This document shows positions 60,460 through 64,000 of a DNA stretch of 64,000 nucleotides, in pieces (the first letter of the stretch is position 1; every line of letters starts with the position of its first letter). A program made the position numbers and the translations under genes. A model generated the notes under the pieces. It did not search any database and was not told the DNA's origin. It saw nothing but the letters and a program-made list of their open reading frames with translations. Source of the stretch: Pseudarthrobacter oxydans (GTDB lineage: Bacteria > Actinomycetota > Actinomycetes > Actinomycetales > Micrococcaceae); assembly GCF_034258515.1 (NCBI RefSeq), contig NZ_CP139438.1, positions 3,286,001 to 3,350,000 on the forward strand, given 5' to 3'.

Positions 60460-62214
60460 TCACCGGGCCAGCACTCCCCCGACGGCCGCGGCTACGGCTT
60501 CCGTGATCCGCGCGTGCAGGGCGCGCAGGCCGTGCCGGTCCGTGCGGACCTCCACGATGGTGCGGCCTTCGACCGGCCGGGCAAGCGCCTCGGCGAGTCC
60601 CGCCGTCGTACCCACCACTGAATGCCCGACGCCGTACGCTGCGGCGAGTGCCGAGAGGTCCACTGTGTGCGGGGTACCGAAGAGGCGCTCGACGGCGTCC
60701 CCGTAGGTTCCGGCCTCGCGCACCGCACCATGTTCCAGCAGGTCGAAGATGGCACCGCCGGAGTCGTTCAGGACCACGATCCGGAGCTGCGGCTGTTCCT
60801 CCCCGGAACCGAGGAACAGCCCGCCGGCGTCGTGCAGGAAAGTGACATCCCCCAGCAGGACGGTGGTTTCCTGCCGGCCCCCGAGCGCTATGCCGGTAGC
60901 CGTGGAGATGGTGCCGTCAATGCCTGACAGCCCGCGGTTGGCATAGACCGTGGCGGCTGGTTCCGGGGCGGGCACCCCGGCCAGGTCCACGTCCCGGATT
61001 CCATTGGAAGATCCCAGCAGCAGTTGGCCTCCGCTGTGCTTCCACACCAGCGACCCCACTGACGGGCCGGTGGCGGCGGTGTCGGCGGAAAGTATTCCAT
61101 CGAGGGCATGTTGGGCTGCGGAGCCGGCCAGAAGCCAGGTATCCAGCCATTCCGGCGTCCCGCGGCCCGCGAATTCCGCCAGGTCTGCAAGGTTTTCCAG
61201 CGGCAGTTCGGTGCGGCGGCCGGGCTCGAACCAGGCTACGGGAACCGGCTGGTACAGGGCGGACGGAACCTCTGCACGGGCCAGCAGGGCTGCCACCGGG
61301 CGGGACAGGGTGGGGCGGCCGAACAACACCACGCGTTCGACCGGCATCACGGACCCTGGCCCGAAGTGCTCCAGCAGAAGCCGGTACGGCCCCACGGCGT
61401 TCGGGCCGAAGCGTGCGTTGGATGACGGCTCCGCCAGCAGCGGCAGGCCGTGGGCGCGGGCGAACGCTTCGGCGACGGGCCCGGCGTCGTGCCCTGCCAG
61501 GACCACCGTCCGCCGCTCCGGCAGCCCTGCTGAAGCCGGCGGCAGGTTCATGATGAGGGGCTCGGTGCCGACCCGGTAGCGCTGCCGCCCGGCCGCCGGC
61601 GGGAGCGCCTCCCCCGGGGAGGGGACCAGTGGATCGCGGAACGCGAGATTGAGCTGGACGGGGCCCGGCGGGAGTTCCGGGAAGGCGCCGGTGGCGGCTG
61701 ACAGGCCTGTCCGGATAGCGCGCGCGGGGTCCGATCCCGCGGGCACATCGGCGGCGAAGCGCACCTGGTCGCCGAAGAGGTCCGGCTGGATGGTGGTCTG
61801 GTTGGCGCCCGTGCCGCGGAGCTCGTCGGGACGGTCGGCGGACAGCACAACCAGGGGAACCGCAGCGTGGTTGGCCTCCATGACGGCGGGCAGCAGGTTT
61901 CCGACGGCGGTCCCGGACGTTGTCAGCACGGCCGCCGGAGAGCCGGTAGACAGCGCCAGGCCCAGCGCAGTGAACCCGGCGGAGCGCTCGTCGATCCGCA
62001 CCAGCAGTTCCACGCGGCCTTCAGCTGACGCTTCGGCCAGCGCGTACGCCATGGGGGCCGAGCGGGAACCGGGTGAAACCACCACGTGCTGCACGCCGCC
62101 GTCGATCAAAACCCCGACGGCGATCCTCGCCGCCGCGATGGCGCTGAGCGAAGGGGCGGCGTCCGGTGAGCCTGTCGGGGAAGTGCCGGGAGCGGAATCG
62201 TTGTGCGAAGTCAC
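60460..62214 (-). CDS. menD: SEPHCHC synthase
   Basis: 584 residues with the three-domain ThDP enzyme order. The N-terminal domain has the catalytic Glu in VRIDERSAGFTALGLAL and the block TTSGTAVGNLLPAVMEANHAAVPLVVLSADRP; the C-terminal ThDP/Mg part has VLLGDVTFLHDAGGLFLG and VVLNDSGGAIFDLLEHG. It adds 2-oxoglutarate-derived succinic semialdehyde to isochorismate, the committed step after MenF. GTG 62214 is the likely start; an in-frame TTG just upstream is possible. It is separated from menF by an ABC operon and an AbiEi-like gene. Confidence 0.94.
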   Translation of the reverse strand: MTSHNDSAPGTSPTGSPDAAPSLSAIAAARIAVGVLIDGGVQHVVVSPGSRSAPMAYALAEASAEGRVELLVRIDERSAGFTALGLALSTGSPAAVLTTSGTAVGNLLPAVMEANHAAVPLVVLSADRPDELRGTGANQTTIQPDLFGDQVRFAADVPAGSDPARAIRTGLSAATGAFPELPPGPVQLNLAFRDPLVPSPGEALPPAAGRQRYRVGTEPLIMNLPPASAGLPERRTVVLAGHDAGPVAEAFARAHGLPLLAEPSSNARFGPNAVGPYRLLLEHFGPGSVMPVERVVLFGRPTLSRPVAALLARAEVPSALYQPVPVAWFEPGRRTELPLENLADLAEFAGRGTPEWLDTWLLAGSAAQHALDGILSADTAATGPSVGSLVWKHSGGQLLLGSSNGIRDVDLAGVPAPEPAATVYANRGLSGIDGTISTATGIALGGRQETTVLLGDVTFLHDAGGLFLGSGEEQPQLRIVVLNDSGGAIFDLLEHGAVREAGTYGDAVERLFGTPHTVDLSALAAAYGVGHSVVGTTAGLAEALARPVEGRTIVEVRTDRHGLRALHARITEAVAAAVGGVLAR

Positions 62215-62307
62215 CAAACCAGTCTGCCACCCGGCCGGTGCGTTCCGGGTCCGGCGCTCCCCCGGTTCTGTACTAAGCGCATAGACTCTGACCAGAAGGA
62301 GAATCAC

Positions 62308-63399
62308 ATGGCAAAGCGCCCCACTGTTTACGACGTCGCGGAGCGGGCAGGCGTGTCGATAGCCACCGTCTCGTTCACCTTTAGGCAGCCGGAAAAGGTC
62401 AAGGCCTCGACCCGCGAACTGGTGCTGGCGGCGGCGCAGGAACTGGGCTATGTCCCCAGCGCGAGCGCCCGCGGCCTGGCGCGCGGCAGGACCGGCGCCC
62501 TGGGCCTGTTCGCCTACGATTACCTGCTGGACCCTTCAGCACGTCCCGGTGGGCAGGGCGAACTCCCGCAGGATCCGGCGTCGGAGGGCGACCGCGAGGA
62601 CGGGGACCTCCGCCTGTTCCCCTTGTATGTGGATGAGGTCCAGCGCGGTGTTGAACTGGAGTGCTGGCGCCGGGGGCAGGCGCTGCTGGTGGGCGGCGGC
62701 AATCCGGCCAACAACGAGGCCGTGCTCTCCGACATTGCGGGCCGGGTTGACGGACTTGCTGTCTTTCCGCGGTCGGTACCCGTCGATGCACTGACCCGGA
62801 TAGCCCGCCGCATTCCCGTGGTGGAGGTTTCGGAGAGCCTGCGCAACCGCGGCGTGGACCATGTGACCGTGGACAACGCCGCCGGCATGCGGGCCATGAC
62901 GGAGCACCTGGTCGACGTGCACGGGCTGACCGAACTGATGTTCATTGGCGCCATGCCGTCCTCCGACAACGACGAACGGCTCGAAGCCTTCCAAGCGGCA
63001 CTGGCAGAGGCCGGCGTGGGGATGCGCCACGATCCCTGCTACCCGGCCGGCAGCGAAACCGCCGTCGCGGAAACCGTCCGGACCCTCTGCAGGCTCGGTA
63101 CCCTGCCGCAGGCCTTCGTGTGCGCCACCGACCAGGATGCGCTGGTGGTAATGGACATGCTGGCGGAGGCCGGAGTTGACGTGCCCCGGCACGTGGCCGT
63201 CACTGGCTTCGACGGCATCGCCGCCGGGCGCGTCATCCGGCCGCCGCTGACCACAGTGCGCCAGCCCATGGAGCGGATGGGGCGGACCATGGTGGACCTG
63301 CTGCTGGACAGGCTTGACCACCCCGAAAAGCCCCCGGTGGAGCTTCGCCTGCCGGTCCGCATGGTCCTTCGCGAAAGCTGCGGCTGCCGCCCGGGCTGA
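62308..63399 (+). CDS. LacI-family transcriptional regulator
   Basis: 363 residues. The N-terminal HTH (TVYDVAERAGVSIATVSFTFRQPEKV, 6-31) and the hinge (VPSASARGLARGRTGALGLF) are typical. The sugar-binding core follows and ends VRMVLRESCG. A hydrophilic acidic stretch at about 74-101 (between DYLLDP and RLFPLYVDEV) is longer than usual at the start of the effector domain. ATG 62308 follows AGAAGGAGA. It is read towards the sugar-binding lipoprotein gene and probably controls that importer. Confidence 0.91.
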   Translation: MAKRPTVYDVAERAGVSIATVSFTFRQPEKVKASTRELVLAAAQELGYVPSASARGLARGRTGALGLFAYDYLLDPSARPGGQGELPQDPASEGDREDGDLRLFPLYVDEVQRGVELECWRRGQALLVGGGNPANNEAVLSDIAGRVDGLAVFPRSVPVDALTRIARRIPVVEVSESLRNRGVDHVTVDNAAGMRAMTEHLVDVHGLTELMFIGAMPSSDNDERLEAFQAALAEAGVGMRHDPCYPAGSETAVAETVRTLCRLGTLPQAFVCATDQDALVVMDMLAEAGVDVPRHVAVTGFDGIAAGRVIRPPLTTVRQPMERMGRTMVDLLLDRLDHPEKPPVELRLPVRMVLRESCGCRPG

Positions 63400-63486
63400 G
63401 CACGCCTGCCCGCGCCGGGGCGCAACTTCGTGGGAGCCCGGCCATTTTGAGAAAGTTGGCGGCAGCTGTTGCCAAACTCACATTCA

Positions 63487-63530
63487 ATGCGCTTAGATTG
63501 GTTTACACCGTAAATCAAAGCGCTTAGATA
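63487..63530. promoter_or_regulatory. LacI-type operators upstream of sugar importer
   Basis: GCGCTTAGAT occurs at 63489-63498 and 63520-63529, 31 bp or three helical turns apart. The second sits in the palindrome AAGCGCTT (63518-63525), the core of LacI-family operators. TTTAC-ACC-GTAAA (63502-63514) lies between. The AT-rich setting marks the promoter of the importer. Confidence 0.65.
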
Positions 63531-63611
63531 ATTTTCGGCGGGATGACTCCCCTGCTCCTGCCTCCTCCGCTCAGTTCGGCCTGCCGGCTCGCGGAACCCC
63601 CGAAAGGAACA

Positions 63612-64000
63612 ATGATGATCCATGCCAATGCCAAGAAGGCAGCAGCCGTCGGCATCGCCGCAGCGTTGCTTCTGACTGCTTGCGGACGGGACTCCGCCGG
63701 TCCGGCAGCAACCTCTCCGGCCAAAGCCGTCGCATCTGGTCCAGCGACCGGCACCCTCACAGTGTGGGCACAGGGCGCTGAAGGCGAGGCCCTGCCGGCG
63801 CTGCTGAAGGACTTCGAATCCGAGAACCCCGGCGTCAAAGTCAATGTCACGGCCATCCCCTGGGATGCCGCGCTGAGCAAGTACCAGACCGCCATCGCCG
63901 GCGGCACCACACCTGACGTGGCCCAGATGGGAACCACCTGGATGGGTGACTTCAGCACCGCCTTCGACCCGACCCCGGCCGAAATCGACACCAGCTCCTT
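63612..64000 (+). CDS. Sugar ABC transporter substrate-binding lipoprotein, C-terminus cut by window edge
   Basis: The first 129 residues of a family 1 solute-binding protein. The signal peptide ends in LLLTAC (Cys about 24) and is followed by a linker, then TGTLTVWAQGAEGEALPALLKDFESENPGVKVNVTAIPWDAALSKYQTAIAGGTTPDVAQMGTTWMGDF, typical of MalE/UgpB-like sugar binders. ATG 63612 or 63615 both fit AAGGA; the second gives better spacing. The LacI gene and operators upstream suggest it opens a sugar-inducible importer whose permeases lie beyond the window. Confidence 0.93.
   Translation, partial: MMIHANAKKAAAVGIAAALLLTACGRDSAGPAATSPAKAVASGPATGTLTVWAQGAEGEALPALLKDFESENPGVKVNVTAIPWDAALSKYQTAIAGGTTPDVAQMGTTWMGDFSTAFDPTPAEIDTSS

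Overview
The window is high-GC actinobacterial DNA. Its gene content points to the family Micrococcaceae, most likely Arthrobacter, Pseudarthrobacter or a close relative. The pointers are menaquinone rather than ubiquinone genes, a mycobacterial-type ferredoxin sulfite reductase, FprA-type ferredoxin reductases, a type IB topoisomerase, GTG starts and short ATGA or TGATG gene overlaps. The genus call is inference, because no rRNA is present. I see no tRNA, rRNA, CRISPR array, transposase or prophage. The window looks like core and flexible chromosome rather than an island.

Layout. 1-4.0 kb: the start of an MFS exporter, then a Fur-family regulator and catalase pair behind a near-perfect palindromic operator, then a DUF2461 gene. 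4.0-10 kb: an SsuA/NMT1-type ABC importer with two permeases, a TetR regulator and an APC amino-acid permease. 10-14.6 kb: an alcohol-to-acid oxidation operon (aldehyde dehydrogenase, Zn alcohol dehydrogenase, DUF779) with its GAF-type regulator. 14.7-16.7 kb: a TetR and glycosyltransferase pair. 16.7-21.7 kb: fprA, topoisomerase IB, rarD and a type II NADH dehydrogenase. 21.7-26.2 kb: a GABA/putrescine module (gabT, aminobutyraldehyde-type dehydrogenase) with a divergent PucR regulator. 26.3-31.4 kb: CYTH-CHAD protein, CynX-type MFS plus GntR, AI-2E/PerM-type membrane protein. 31.4-34.6 kb: a poorly characterised cluster of small and membrane proteins ending in a two-domain protein with an internal ribosome-binding site.

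34.7-48.4 kb is a sulfur-assimilation region: a second fprA, cysG, a sulfonate-type ABC importer, rtcB, cysN-cysD-cysH-sir and a sirohydrochlorin chelatase. Together these activate sulfate, reduce APS to sulfite and sulfite to sulfide, make the siroheme the reductase needs, and probably feed reduced ferredoxin through FprA. 48.4-50.5 kb holds a TRIC-type channel, an SMI1/KNR4-like protein and an AbiEi-like protein. 51-62.2 kb carries menaquinone genes (grcC-type polyprenyl synthase, menJ, menG, menF, menD), interrupted by an amino-acid ABC importer and a second AbiEi-like gene. The window ends with a LacI regulator and the start of a sugar-binding lipoprotein.

The most unusual layer is intergenic. 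Three families of palindromic elements sit between genes: family A (two copies, each exactly 63 bp), family B (three copies of about 88 bp with conserved arms) and a 66-bp element C. A 460-bp gap at 50.5-51.0 kb has a promoter-like site followed by three consecutive hairpins that no gene explains. These, plus a perfect match to the actinobacterial SOS box in front of an ABC importer, are the best candidates for follow-up.
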